Source: Candidatus Nitrosocaldus schleperae (lineage in GTDB: Archaea; Thermoproteota; Nitrososphaeria; Nitrososphaerales; Nitrosocaldaceae). Taken from it: a DNA stretch of 56,463 nt. Positions 8,719 to 18,026 of the stretch are shown piece by piece; within the stretch, counting starts at the first letter, position 1, and each line of letters starts with the position of its first letter. Location of the stretch: positions 1 to 56,463 of the forward strand of contig JABXGR010000010.1 of assembly GCA_013538805.1 (NCBI GenBank), given 5' to 3'. The position numbers and the translations under genes are program-made. Under the pieces are notes generated by a model. The model was not told the origin of the DNA. It saw only the letters and a program-made list of their open reading frames with translations, and did not search any database.

Positions 8719-10029
8719 ATGATACCTAAGGGAGAGAGGATAGGGATAGTTGGAGTTGGCTATGCTGGTCTTGCTGATACCAAGGTAAGATCAGCCCAAG
8801 AGCCATCCCATACTGCTTCTTCTACTACTAATACTGCTTCTGCTTCTACTAATACTACAACTACAACTACAACCCCAACCCCAACTGCTGCTACTAGCAT
8901 ACGCTACTCATACAAGGAACTCATGTTCCTTGCTGCAAGGATGGCTTATGAGGATGCAGGAATAGTAGATGTTAGGAGCAAAGATAGAATAAGTTTCATA
9001 TGCTCTACTGAGGACTTTTGGGAAGGTAACATGATCTCAGATGAGTACATGCCAGACCAACTTGGTGCTGTGCTTAGACCACTCTGCACAGTTGCTGCAG
9101 ATGGGCTCTATGGGTTGATAACTGGATTCATGCAGATAAGGTCAGGGCTTGTTGATGTTGCTGTTGTTGAGGCTCACAGCAAGCTCTCAGATGTTGTAAG
9201 CAAGAAGGAGATAGCAAGGTTTGCCCTAGATCCTGTATATGTTAGGGGCATCTATCCTGAGATAGATCCTTACTTCATTGCAGGTTTAGAGATGAACAGG
9301 TTCCTGTATGAGACTGGCAATAGCAGAGAGTCATGTGCAAAGGTTGTATCTAAGAATAAGGGTAATGCACTAGCAAACCCAAGGGCATGTTATGCTTCAA
9401 GTGTAGATATCAGTCTTGTTCTCTCATCCCCCATTGTTGCATACCCTCTAACAAGCATGGAGATCAGCAGTTATGCAGATGCATCTATAGTGGTTGTGCT
9501 TGCATCTGAGCATAAGGCAAGGATGCTAAAGGGTAGCACTGATGGCATTGTATGGATAGATGGTGTAGGTTGGTGCTCAGATACACCATGGATAAACGAT
9601 AGGAACCTTGCAGATGCTCTCTATGCATCCCTTGCTGCAGAGATGGCATACAAGATGGCTGGGATAGAGATGGATGAGCCTAGCAAGTACATTGATCTTG
9701 CTGAGATAGATGATACCTTCTCATACAAGGAGTTACAGCATATGGAGGCTCTAAGGTTATGCAGGAAGGGTGAAGCAAGTAGGTTGGTAGAGGATGGGTG
9801 TACAGCAATGGATGGCTATATGCCTGTTAACCCATCTGGTGGCTCGCTTGGTGTAGGTTACCTTGTTGAGGCTACAGGTCTACATAGGGTTCTTGAGGCT
9901 GTTCTACAACTTAGGGGCATGGCTGGGAGCATGCAGGTTCATGGTGCAAGGAGAGCAGTAGTGCAGAGTTGGAGAGGCTTACCAACAGCATCTGGTGCCG
10001 TTGCTATTCTAAGCAGTAATGATAGTTGA
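8719..10029 (+). CDS. Thiolase-like protein 1 (SCP-x type)
   Basis: A 436-residue thiolase-fold protein, related along most of its length to the next gene. After GERIGIVGVGYAGL comes a 35-residue Ser/Thr/Ala/Pro-rich insert (about 28-60). The usual nucleophile region reads LRPLCTVAADGLYG: a Cys (C123) is present, but two or three residues ahead of the usual CxSG position. Where DUF35-linked thiolases carry YDxF it has EIDDTFSYKEL (Asp at 331), and the histidine of the usual GHP motif is absent (MPVNPSGGSLGVGYLVEATG). It may be a structural or regulatory partner of thiolase-like 2, or act on an unusual substrate. It begins one base after the iorB stop, so the genes are cotranscribed. Confidence 0.82.
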   Translation: MIPKGERIGIVGVGYAGLADTKVRSAQEPSHTASSTTNTASASTNTTTTTTTPTPTAATSIRYSYKELMFLAARMAYEDAGIVDVRSKDRISFICSTEDFWEGNMISDEYMPDQLGAVLRPLCTVAADGLYGLITGFMQIRSGLVDVAVVEAHSKLSDVVSKKEIARFALDPVYVRGIYPEIDPYFIAGLEMNRFLYETGNSRESCAKVVSKNKGNALANPRACYASSVDISLVLSSPIVAYPLTSMEISSYADASIVVVLASEHKARMLKGSTDGIVWIDGVGWCSDTPWINDRNLADALYASLAAEMAYKMAGIEMDEPSKYIDLAEIDDTFSYKELQHMEALRLCRKGEASRLVEDGCTAMDGYMPVNPSGGSLGVGYLVEATGLHRVLEAVLQLRGMAGSMQVHGARRAVVQSWRGLPTASGAVAILSSNDS

Positions 10030-10066
10030 GTAAGAGGAAGGGGAAGGGGAAAGGAGGGAGAGGAGG

Positions 10067-11233
10067 ATGATCATCAAGCGTAAGGTTGCTGTAGTTGGTG
10101 CTGGTATGACACTCTTCAGGAGAAGGATGCTTGAGACTGGTAAGGAGATGTGTTTTGAGGCAGCAAGCATGGCAGTAGAGTCAGCAGGCGTATCTATAAG
10201 GGATGTGGATGCTGTAGTACTTGGCTCTGCACCAGATGCATTCGATGGTGTGCATATGAAGGGTGAGTATCTATTGGATGGTGCTGGGGCTGTTGGCAAG
10301 CCATACACAAGGGTATTCGTTGGTGGAGGCACTGGTGTCTTTGCACCAATAGCAGGATGGTGGCATGTTGCATCTGGCCTCTTCGATACATGCTTGGTTG
10401 TGTGTGAGGAGAAGATGTCATCATTGCATCCACATCCTCAACATGCCTTCTGGGGCATATTCGATCATACACTTGAGAGGCCTTTGGGTGTTAACCTCCT
10501 CTGGATATTTGCACTTGAGATGCGTAGGTATATGCATCTCTATGGGATAAGCGAGGAGGAGATAGCGTATGTTGCTGTTAAGAACAAGCGTAATGCACTT
10601 GACCATCCATGTGCACAACTTGCAGCAAGGATAACTGTTGAGGATGTGATGAGATCAGAGCCTATAGTATGGCCAATAAAGAGGTTAGATAGCAGCCCTC
10701 CAAGCGATGGTGCTGCTGCAGTACTCTTAGCATCTGAGGATACTGCAAGGAAGATATGCAAAGAGCCAGTATGGATAGATGGTGTAGGATGGAGCATAGA
10801 TAGTGCTTACTGGACCAATAGGGAACTGGCATATCCTGCATACCTTGCAGAGGCTGCAAGGATGGCATACAGGATGGCTGGGATAGAGGAGCCAAGAAGA
10901 GAGATAGATGTTGCTGAGGTTTATGATCCATTCTCATACAAAGAGTTGCACCATCTAGAAGGGTTAGGGCTTGCAGATAAGGGCAAGGCTGCAGAGATTA
11001 CAGTTGCTGGTATTACAGAAAGGGATGGTGATATGCCTGTTAACCCATCTGGTGGCTTGCTAGGTGTAGGTAACCCAATAGCAGCTGCAGGTATGATGAA
11101 GGTATGCGAGATATTCTGGCAGTTGAGTGGTAATGCAGGTAAGAGGCAGGTGAAGAAGGATGCAAGAACTGGATTGGCACAGGCATGGGGCGATCTGATG
11201 CAGTTCAGTTCAGTTATAATAATGAGGTCATGA
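10067..11233 (+). CDS. Thiolase-like protein 2 (SCP-x type, cysteine-less)
   Basis: A 388-residue thiolase-fold protein. Its nucleophile region reads TRVFVGGGTGVF, so the catalytic Cys of true thiolases is Gly. The C-terminal motif NPSGGLLGVGNPIAAAGM has Asn where thiolases have the His of GHP. It keeps Tyr286 in EVYDPFSYKELHHLEGLG, a motif of thiolase-fold proteins that pair with DUF35. Known cysteine-less members such as Ltp2 act as aldolases with a DUF35 partner, so an aldolase or retro-aldolase role on a CoA ester is possible (inference). A purine-rich leader holds AAGGAGG upstream of ATG 10067. Two DUF35 genes follow. Confidence 0.85.
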   Translation: MIIKRKVAVVGAGMTLFRRRMLETGKEMCFEAASMAVESAGVSIRDVDAVVLGSAPDAFDGVHMKGEYLLDGAGAVGKPYTRVFVGGGTGVFAPIAGWWHVASGLFDTCLVVCEEKMSSLHPHPQHAFWGIFDHTLERPLGVNLLWIFALEMRRYMHLYGISEEEIAYVAVKNKRNALDHPCAQLAARITVEDVMRSEPIVWPIKRLDSSPPSDGAAAVLLASEDTARKICKEPVWIDGVGWSIDSAYWTNRELAYPAYLAEAARMAYRMAGIEEPRREIDVAEVYDPFSYKELHHLEGLGLADKGKAAEITVAGITERDGDMPVNPSGGLLGVGNPIAAAGMMKVCEIFWQLSGNAGKRQVKKDARTGLAQAWGDLMQFSSVIIMRS

Positions 11234-11280
11234 TGCATGTTAATGGGAGACTGGGAAGGATAGATGAAGGGTAGGTAGGT

Positions 11281-11874
11281 ATGAGAGAGGAGGAAGGGGT
11301 AAAGGATGGGCAAGATATCAGTGCTAAAGGCATGGAACATGATCCAGTAGAGCATAATAATAGTAAGAGTAAGAGGAGTAGCAACAACTACGCTGGGATA
11401 GAGGTAAGGGAGGATGATCTAAGGGATGGCAGGTATATGAGCATAAGGTACTCAGCAAGGTTCAGATACAGATGGGATACAGGTATAGCAGTAGGCAGGT
11501 TCCTTGAGGGGTTGAGGAATGGCAAGATTGTAGGGAGTAGATGCAAGGTATGCAAGAGGGTACTTGTACCACCAAGGATATTCTGCGAACTTGACTTTGC
11601 TCAGGTTGATGAGTGGGTATATGTTGGTGATACTGGAAGCGTTAATACATACTCCATATCATATATAGATAAGCAGGCTAGGAGGATTAGCAATCCAGTT
11701 ATAGTTGCTGTTATAGAACTTGATGGTGCATCCCAAGGAATGGGTATAATGCATCTCCTTGGAGAGGTTAGGCCAGAGGATGTGCATATAGGTATGAGGG
11801 TTAAGGCTGTATGGAAGAGCAGGGAGGAGAGGAGAGGTGCTATAACCGATATAATGTACTTCAAACCATTATGA
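11281..11874 (+). CDS. DUF35 OB-fold/zinc-ribbon protein 1, thiolase partner
   Basis: A 197-residue DUF35 protein. These form complexes with thiolase-fold enzymes, holding the CoA substrate with an OB fold. Visible parts: RYRWDTGIAVGRFLEGLRNG near residue 63, the zinc-ribbon region GSRCKVCKRVLVPPRIFCEL near 85, and an OB-type strand region (TGSVNTYSISY). The fourth zinc ligand is Asp (FCELDF) in place of Cys, so metal binding may be altered. The first 40 residues are charged and low in complexity; an internal ATG at 11437 is an alternative start. It directly follows thiolase-like 2. Confidence 0.82.
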   Translation: MREEEGVKDGQDISAKGMEHDPVEHNNSKSKRSSNNYAGIEVREDDLRDGRYMSIRYSARFRYRWDTGIAVGRFLEGLRNGKIVGSRCKVCKRVLVPPRIFCELDFAQVDEWVYVGDTGSVNTYSISYIDKQARRISNPVIVAVIELDGASQGMGIMHLLGEVRPEDVHIGMRVKAVWKSREERRGAITDIMYFKPL

Positions 11875-11885
11875 TGTAATGTAAT

Positions 11886-12365
11886 GTGATGTATATGAGC
11901 AATATAGATGGTTACTGGCATGACAGCATAGCACTCGATTACATATATACTCTAGGGGTAGCAGGGGAGAGGTTCTTCAGGGAAGCATTGAATGGTAGGA
12001 TAATGGCAACTAGGTGTGATGAGTGTAGTGTAGCATACCTTCCTCCAAGGCTCTACTGTAGGAGATGCTTCAGGAGATTGGATAGATGGGTTGAGGTAGA
12101 GAAGAGGGGCATCATCTACTCATATACATATGTTAGTAGTGGCAATAGTGGTAATAGTGGTGGTAATGATGATGGTGATGGTGGTGATGATGAATATGAT
12201 GGCTATATAGCCTATGCCTTAGTTAGATTCGATGGTGTTGATGGTGGCTTGATATGCAGAATAATAAACAAGATTGAAGATCTCAAGATAGGTGTTGGAG
12301 TAGCAGTTGATATCAAGGTTAAGGAGATTGCAATAGTAGAGTTTGTTGCAGAGATAGCAGGATGA
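11886..12365 (+). CDS. DUF35 OB-fold/zinc-ribbon protein 2, thiolase partner
   Basis: A second DUF35 protein, about 159 residues. The zinc ribbon is complete (CDECSVAYLPPRLYCRRC, two CxxC pairs), unlike its neighbour, and is preceded by the helix GERFFREALNGRIMATR. The OB-fold part is interrupted by a Gly/Asn/Asp tract (GNSGNSGGNDDGDGGDD) encoded by a repetitive AGT/GGT/GAT stretch at about 12133-12195. Starts GTG 11886, ATG 11889 and ATG 11895 are in frame and equally possible. It is the last gene of the iorAB-thiolase-DUF35 unit. The two DUF35 and two thiolase-like subunits may form two pairs or one four-subunit complex. Confidence 0.82.
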   Translation: MMYMSNIDGYWHDSIALDYIYTLGVAGERFFREALNGRIMATRCDECSVAYLPPRLYCRRCFRRLDRWVEVEKRGIIYSYTYVSSGNSGNSGGNDDGDGGDDEYDGYIAYALVRFDGVDGGLICRIINKIEDLKIGVGVAVDIKVKEIAIVEFVAEIAG

Positions 12366-12373
12366 GATCATTA

Positions 12374-12395
12374 TTGCTAATATTAATATCAGCAA
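12374..12395. repeat. Near-perfect palindrome after the DUF35 operon
   Basis: TTGCTAATATTAATATCAGC plus AA forms a 22-base dyad with one mismatched pair, nine bases after the stop codon. It could be a transcript-end hairpin or a protein-binding site; nothing distinguishes these. The remaining 12396-12658 is AT-rich and holds no gene I can support. Confidence 0.4.
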
Positions 12396-12658
12396 TCTCA
12401 ATGGAGAAGGTTAAGGTTACTAACTAAGTTACTAGGAACTTGAGAGATACATTAGCAACATTTACATAAGTTGCTCCATAGGCATGGATCTAGTGTAAAT
12501 TACATCATATAGCATCTATACAGAATAAAGTTGTACTTACAAGATGAACTCATGCAATTAAGGTTGAACTTGATACACAAGTTAATTCTATTATTGGATT
12601 GTTGATGGTTTAGAGAGAGGAAAGAACCGTTATTTACCTGCTCCCCAATATCTTATGT

Positions 12659-13477
12659 ATGTCTAGGGTTAGAATGGTCAAGGATCATCCATTACTCATA
12701 CTGGAGCATGATGGTGAGGGTGTAGAGAGAGGGAAGGGAGATAGAGCAGTAAAGAGGGAGAGTAGAAGAACTTTAGAAAGGTACCTTATAGCAGCAGATC
12801 TACACATAGGATTTGAGCATGAACTTACTGCAAAGGGGATAAGGATGGATTCAAGTTATGTAAAGGAGATGTTGGATGAACTGCTATCTATAGCAAGGGA
12901 TGAGCATTGCAATGGCATGATACTCTTGGGCGATATAAAGGATAGTACAAGAGGAGTTAGCAGGGAGGAGTGGAGGAGCATACCATTATTCATAACCGAG
13001 CTTGCAAGGCATGTGGAACTTTATATAGTTCCTGGGAACCATGATTCATACCTTAGGAGGTTCATGCCAGACTCTGTAAGGTTGATGAGCAGTAAGGGTA
13101 TGATTATAGGCGATACTCTCCTCATCCATGGTCATGCAAGGCCAAGTGCTAAGATAACCACTGTTAGGAGGGTGATCATGGGTCATCTACATCCAACCAT
13201 TGCTAGTAGTTATAGCATAATCGATGGGGAGAGGGTATGGATGATAGTGAAGGTTGAGGCTAGTGGCAACATGCTTGATATAGTTGTTATGCCAAGCTTC
13301 AACAGGTATATGACGATGCTACATAGAAGGAGTAAGCATAGTAGTATTAGCAATATGATACAAGTGCTTAGAAGGTTGATGGGCAAGAACCTTACCATCA
13401 TGAAGGCTGTAGTACTAACACTTGATGGTTCAATAGTTGGTGATGAGAATACAATTATACAAGTGTATAGCCTCTGA
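12659..13477 (+). CDS. SbcD-related archaeal metallophosphoesterase
   Basis: A calcineurin-like metallophosphoesterase, 272 residues, of the archaeal SbcD-related type. All five metal-site blocks are present: AADLHIG (DxH), LLGDIKD (GDxKD), VPGNHDSYL (GNHD), LIHGHARP (HGH) and MGHLHP (GHxH). Members are predicted phosphodiesterases or nucleases without a firmly known substrate. The start is ATG 12659; a charged 40-residue leader (GVERGKGDRAVKRESRRTLER) precedes the core. Its last 23 bases overlap the end of the convergent carB gene. Confidence 0.86.
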   Translation: MSRVRMVKDHPLLILEHDGEGVERGKGDRAVKRESRRTLERYLIAADLHIGFEHELTAKGIRMDSSYVKEMLDELLSIARDEHCNGMILLGDIKDSTRGVSREEWRSIPLFITELARHVELYIVPGNHDSYLRRFMPDSVRLMSSKGMIIGDTLLIHGHARPSAKITTVRRVIMGHLHPTIASSYSIIDGERVWMIVKVEASGNMLDIVVMPSFNRYMTMLHRRSKHSSISNMIQVLRRLMGKNLTIMKAVVLTLDGSIVGDENTIIQVYSL

Positions 13478-16400
13478 TCGGGCTCACACTTGGCTCATTA
13501 CTCTTCATCCATTCAAGGGTCTTTATGAAGAGGTTTGCAACATCAAGGTTTGTGAATACAGGTATGCCCATCTCAACCGCCTTCCTCCTTATCATATACT
13601 CATCCTCAAGCATCTCAGCATACTTCTCTATGGTAAGAGTGCTTGGCACGTTTATTATGAAATCAACTGCTCTAGCATGGAGTAGATCAGATATGTTTGG
13701 CTTCCTGTTAGGCTCGCTTATCTTGTACACTATCTGCACATCCTTGAACCCATTCTCTATCAAGAACTCTGCTGTATGCTCAGTAGCATATATGCTGAAG
13801 TTCATTGCCTTGAGTGCAGATACTATTGGTAGCACTCTCCTCTTCATTGCTCCCCCTACAGTTATAAGCACTGAACCCCTTGATGCAAGGTTATACCCTG
13901 CTGCCATCAATGCTTTGGATAGTGCATCATAGAAGGTATCGCCAAAGCATGCAACCTCCCCAGTTGACTTCATCTCAACCCCAAGCACTATATCTGCACC
14001 CTCCAACTGCATGAATGAGAACTGTGGCACTTTAACAGCAAACCCCTTTACATTAAGCCATGGCTCATCTATCTCTGGCAATGCCTTGCCTGCTATAACC
14101 CCTGCTGCTAGAGTGATCAGGTTTATGCCAGTGAACTTCGATACATATGGCATAGATCTTGAGGCTCTAACATTACACTCTATAACGTATACATCATCAC
14201 CCTTGACTATGTACTGGATGTTGAATGGTCCCTTTACCCTCAACGCCCTTGCTATAGCATATGTGTACTCTCTAAGCTTATGTATATGCTTGCTACTCAA
14301 CCTCCATGGAGGGATGACCATCATAGCATCACCAGAGTGTATGCCAGCACTCTCTACATGCTCTATCATGGCACCTATCAGAACATTGCCATTGCCATCT
14401 GCAACACCATCAACCTCAACCTCTAATGCATCTGTTATGAACTTGCTTATCACTACAGGATGCTCAGGGCTAACCTCTGCTGCCATGCTAAGATAATGCT
14501 CAAGGTTGCTCTCATCCCATATCACACGCATAGCAGAACCACTAAGCACGTAAGATGGTCTAACAAGCACTGGGTAGCCTATGCTCCTACAGAAGACCTT
14601 AGCATTATCTATGCTTGTGAACTCCTGCCATGCTGGTTGCTTTATCCCTAGCATATCTAGAAGTGCACTGAACTTTGCCCTATCCTCTGCCCTATCTATA
14701 TCATCTTTGCTTGTGCCAAGGATCCTTGCACCATGCTCTGCAAGTTTAGGGGTTAGGTTGTTTGCTATCTGCCCTCCAACACAGGTTACTATCCCTTCTG
14801 GCATCTCCTTCTCATACACATCTAGAACCCTCTCTAGGGTTAGTTCCTCAAAGTATAGTCTATCGCTCACATCATAATCTGTAGATACAGTCTCTGGGTT
14901 ACAGTTTATCACAGCAACCTCCTTGAATCCATGCTCCTTAAGCCCCCAGACCATGTTAACAGTTGCCCAATCGAACTCAACGCTAGAGCCTATCCTATAC
15001 GTTCCTGCCCCAATAACTATAACCCTGCCATTACCATTATAGTTAGTAGTATTGGTATTGGTATCAGTACTGCTGGAAGTAGTGCTGGAGGCAGGAGCAT
15101 CAGCACCATCCCTTGCTACTACATCCCTAACCTGTATATCATCTGCAATCCCGCCATAGGTCATGTAGAGATAGTTTGTCTTTGCAGGCCACTCTGCTGC
15201 AAGTGTATCTATCTGCTTAACAACTGGCACTATCCCCCTTGCCTTCCTGAACATCCTTACATCATCCTCATCCATCCTTAGGTATCTTGCTATCTGCCTA
15301 TCTGAGAAGCCTAGCCTCTTTGCCTCCCTTATAACATCCTCATCTAGATGCTTAAGGTTCTTAAGCATATTCTCCATATCAACTATATTCTTGAGCCTGT
15401 AGATGAACCATGGATCTATAGGTGTTAACCTTGATATCCTCTCAACGCTCCATCCTAGCCTTAAAGCATCGATGATGTTAAGGAGTATCTCATCATCTGG
15501 ATTCATTATGGCATCCTCCAACTCCTCCTCACTTCTAAATACCTTAACCTCCTGCCTTAGCACCCCATCCAAGCCTATGTCAAGCATCCTGTATGCCTTC
15601 TGTATTGCTTCCTCAAATGTCCTTGCTATTGCCATAACCTCCCCTACAGACTTCATCTGTGTACCTAACTTCCTATTCGCTCTATCAAACTTCTTAAAGT
15701 CCCATCTAGGCACCTTTACAACAACATAATCAAGAGATGGTTCGAAGCATGCAGTTGTTACCTTTGTTATCCTGTTAAGCAGTTCATCAAGGGTATAGCC
15801 TAGAGCAAGCTTTGCTGCCATGTACGCTAATGGGTAGCCTGTTGCCTTGCTTGCTAGTGCTGATGACCTTGAGAGCCTTGGGTTTATCTCTATAACAGCG
15901 TAGCGCTCAGAGTTCGGCTCCAAAGCAAACTGTATGTTGCACTCTCCAACAACCTTACATGCTTCAACTGCCCTTATCCCTATACTCCTAAGCATATGGT
16001 ACTCATGGTTGTTTATGGTTTGAGATGGTGCAATTACAATGTTATCCCCTGTATGGACCCTCATTGCAAGTATATTCTCCATGTTGCATACTGTTATTGC
16101 ATTGCCCTTGTAATCCCTCATTATCTCATACTCTATCTGCTTCCAATGCCCAATGTACTCCTCAAGCATAACTTGGTGTATCATGCTTGCTGCCAATCCT
16201 CTCTGCACTATCTCATACAACTCATACTCATTGTGTGCAATCCCTGAGCCCTTGCCCCCAAGCGTGAATGCTACCCTAATCATGACTGGATAACCCAAAT
16301 CTTTTACTATTGCCAATGCCTCATCCATGCTATGTGCTGCTCTTCCTCTAACTATCTCTATTTTGTTGTTGTGCATAGTCTGCTTGAACAACTCCCTGTT

Positions 16401-16778
16401 GCTTGCAATCTCTATAGACTCTACTGAAGTGCCTAGAACCTTAACCCCATACTTATCAAGGATACCCTGCTTCTTGAGCGCTACACCACAGTTCAATGCT
16501 GTCTGCCCTCCAAACCCAAGCATTATACCATCTGGCCTCTCCTGCTCTATAACACGAGCAACCATTGCTGGTGTTACTGGCAGTAGATATACCTTGTCAG
16601 CAAGCCTTGTATCGGTCTGGATAGTTGCTACGTTTGGGTTAACAAGCACTGTCTGCACCCCCTCCTCTCTTATAGCCTTCAAGCATTGGCTCCCAGAGTA
16701 GTCGAACTCCCCTGCCTCCCCTATCTTTATGCCCCCGCTCCCAAGCACTAGGACCTTCCTTACACTCTGTAATGGCAT
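13455..16778 (-). CDS. carB: Carbamoyl-phosphate synthase, large subunit
   Basis: Synthesises carbamoyl phosphate from bicarbonate, glutamine-derived ammonia and two ATP, feeding pyrimidine and arginine synthesis. It has 1107 residues against a usual 1050-1075. It opens with VLVLGSGGIKIGEAGEFDYS, followed by the first ATP-grasp unit, the oligomerisation region, the second synthetase unit (VIVIGAGTYRIGSSVEFDWA) and a C-terminal MGS-like allosteric domain. The extra length is mostly a Ser/Thr/Asn linker (SSTTSSSTDTNTNTT, about residues 560-580) exactly between the two halves. A Shine-Dalgarno GGAGGT in the end of carA precedes the ATG by seven bases; carA ends four bases upstream. Confidence 0.97.
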   Translation of the reverse strand: MPLQSVRKVLVLGSGGIKIGEAGEFDYSGSQCLKAIREEGVQTVLVNPNVATIQTDTRLADKVYLLPVTPAMVARVIEQERPDGIMLGFGGQTALNCGVALKKQGILDKYGVKVLGTSVESIEIASNRELFKQTMHNNKIEIVRGRAAHSMDEALAIVKDLGYPVMIRVAFTLGGKGSGIAHNEYELYEIVQRGLAASMIHQVMLEEYIGHWKQIEYEIMRDYKGNAITVCNMENILAMRVHTGDNIVIAPSQTINNHEYHMLRSIGIRAVEACKVVGECNIQFALEPNSERYAVIEINPRLSRSSALASKATGYPLAYMAAKLALGYTLDELLNRITKVTTACFEPSLDYVVVKVPRWDFKKFDRANRKLGTQMKSVGEVMAIARTFEEAIQKAYRMLDIGLDGVLRQEVKVFRSEEELEDAIMNPDDEILLNIIDALRLGWSVERISRLTPIDPWFIYRLKNIVDMENMLKNLKHLDEDVIREAKRLGFSDRQIARYLRMDEDDVRMFRKARGIVPVVKQIDTLAAEWPAKTNYLYMTYGGIADDIQVRDVVARDGADAPASSTTSSSTDTNTNTTNYNGNGRVIVIGAGTYRIGSSVEFDWATVNMVWGLKEHGFKEVAVINCNPETVSTDYDVSDRLYFEELTLERVLDVYEKEMPEGIVTCVGGQIANNLTPKLAEHGARILGTSKDDIDRAEDRAKFSALLDMLGIKQPAWQEFTSIDNAKVFCRSIGYPVLVRPSYVLSGSAMRVIWDESNLEHYLSMAAEVSPEHPVVISKFITDALEVEVDGVADGNGNVLIGAMIEHVESAGIHSGDAMMVIPPWRLSSKHIHKLREYTYAIARALRVKGPFNIQYIVKGDDVYVIECNVRASRSMPYVSKFTGINLITLAAGVIAGKALPEIDEPWLNVKGFAVKVPQFSFMQLEGADIVLGVEMKSTGEVACFGDTFYDALSKALMAAGYNLASRGSVLITVGGAMKRRVLPIVSALKAMNFSIYATEHTAEFLIENGFKDVQIVYKISEPNRKPNISDLLHARAVDFIINVPSTLTIEKYAEMLEDEYMIRRKAVEMGIPVFTNLDVANLFIKTLEWMKSNEPSVSPIRGYTLV

Positions 16779-16782
16779 ACAA

Positions 16783-17943
16783 CTAACCTCCTCTCATCAT
16801 ATCAGCAAGCATATCGAAGATGTACATACAATCATATGGTCCTGGTGCTGCCTCTGGATGGAATTGGACTGCTATTATAGGCTTCTCTCTATGGATTATA
16901 CCCTCTACAGTCTTATCATCAGCGTTAAGGAACCATACATCGAAGTTGGTGCCTTTAAGGGTATCTGGATCTACACAGTAGCCATGGTTCTGGCTTGTTA
17001 TGTAGCATCTCTTATCCTTCAGGTTTATGCATGGCTTGTTCTGCCCCCTATGCCCATACTGTAACTTGTACGTCTCTGCACCAGATGCAAGTGCAAGTAT
17101 CTGCTCCCCCAAGCATATCCCAAGCACTGGTATATCTCTATCAAGGAGGTCTCTAGCAAGTTCTATAGTCTCCTTGCATAGTTTTGGATCACCTGGACCA
17201 TTGCTTAAAAGCACACCATCAGGCTTGTATGAGAGCACATCTGATATGCTAGAGTTGTATGGAAGCCTAACAACACTGTAGCCAGTACGGAGCAGGTTCC
17301 TTATTATGCTGTACTTTGTGCCAGTATCTATCAGCACTACAGTACCATTAGACTCATCTACACTGTACTTTATAACCTGCTTGCTAGATACCTCATGCAC
17401 AAAGTTTATCTCATCATACCTCTTAGCATTGTTAAGTTCGCTCTTGAGATCCTCAATGCTTATATCATCTTTAGATACTTCTAGCACTCCCATCATAACA
17501 CCTTTAACCCTTAGACGCTTGGTCAACTCCCTAGTATCTATCCCATGTATCCCTGGGATATGCTCTTCATAGAGCCATTGATCTAGCGTTTTTGATGCTG
17601 CCCAATGACTAGCATATGGTGAGAGTTCATGTATTATCAATGCTTTAGCCTGTATGCTATCAGCCTCGAAGTACTTTGGTAGCCCAAACCCATCCTTTAC
17701 GCTATAGGATGGTACACCATAGTTCCCTACCAATGGGTATGTTAGGCATAACATCTGCCCTCTATATGATGGGTCTGTTAATGCTTCAGTATACCCAACC
17801 ATGCCTGTGTTGAATACAACCTCACCAACAACCCTGCATGGGTATCCAAACCCAATACCCTTGAATATGCTCCCATCCTCAAGCATCAGAACAGCCTTGT
17901 AGCCATCATACACCTTACGCATCGCTTGAATTTTGACCCTCAT
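16783..17943 (-). CDS. carA: Carbamoyl-phosphate synthase, small (glutaminase) subunit
   Basis: The class I glutamine amidotransferase subunit that supplies ammonia to CarB; 386 residues, normal length. The N-terminal domain has GFGYPCRVVGEVVFNTGMVG and LTYPLVGNYG. The triad is C277 (GICLGEQ), H362 and E364 (QFHPEA). The start is ATG 17943 with TTAAATAA some 22 bases upstream; an in-frame ATG at 17922 fits the family N-terminus slightly better. It is the first gene of a carA-carB operon. Confidence 0.97.
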   Translation of the reverse strand: MRVKIQAMRKVYDGYKAVLMLEDGSIFKGIGFGYPCRVVGEVVFNTGMVGYTEALTDPSYRGQMLCLTYPLVGNYGVPSYSVKDGFGLPKYFEADSIQAKALIIHELSPYASHWAASKTLDQWLYEEHIPGIHGIDTRELTKRLRVKGVMMGVLEVSKDDISIEDLKSELNNAKRYDEINFVHEVSSKQVIKYSVDESNGTVVLIDTGTKYSIIRNLLRTGYSVVRLPYNSSISDVLSYKPDGVLLSNGPGDPKLCKETIELARDLLDRDIPVLGICLGEQILALASGAETYKLQYGHRGQNKPCINLKDKRCYITSQNHGYCVDPDTLKGTNFDVWFLNADDKTVEGIIHREKPIIAVQFHPEAAPGPYDCMYIFDMLADMMRGG

Positions 17944-18026
17944 CCACTTCTATACGCCTTTTATTTAATCATTTCTAGCATCTTGTAAGATAGTTCACTT
18001 ATAAAGAATAAGCATAGTTAGAGAAT

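Noticed and set aside
10031-10066. Purine-only tract between the thiolase-like genes
   Set aside because: Best explained as a strong, extended Shine-Dalgarno region before ATG 10067 and not as a distinct element.
13455-16778. Several long plus-strand open frames opposite carB
   Set aside because: carB is unambiguous; the opposite frames arise from its codon bias and show Ser/Leu/Thr-rich nonsense.
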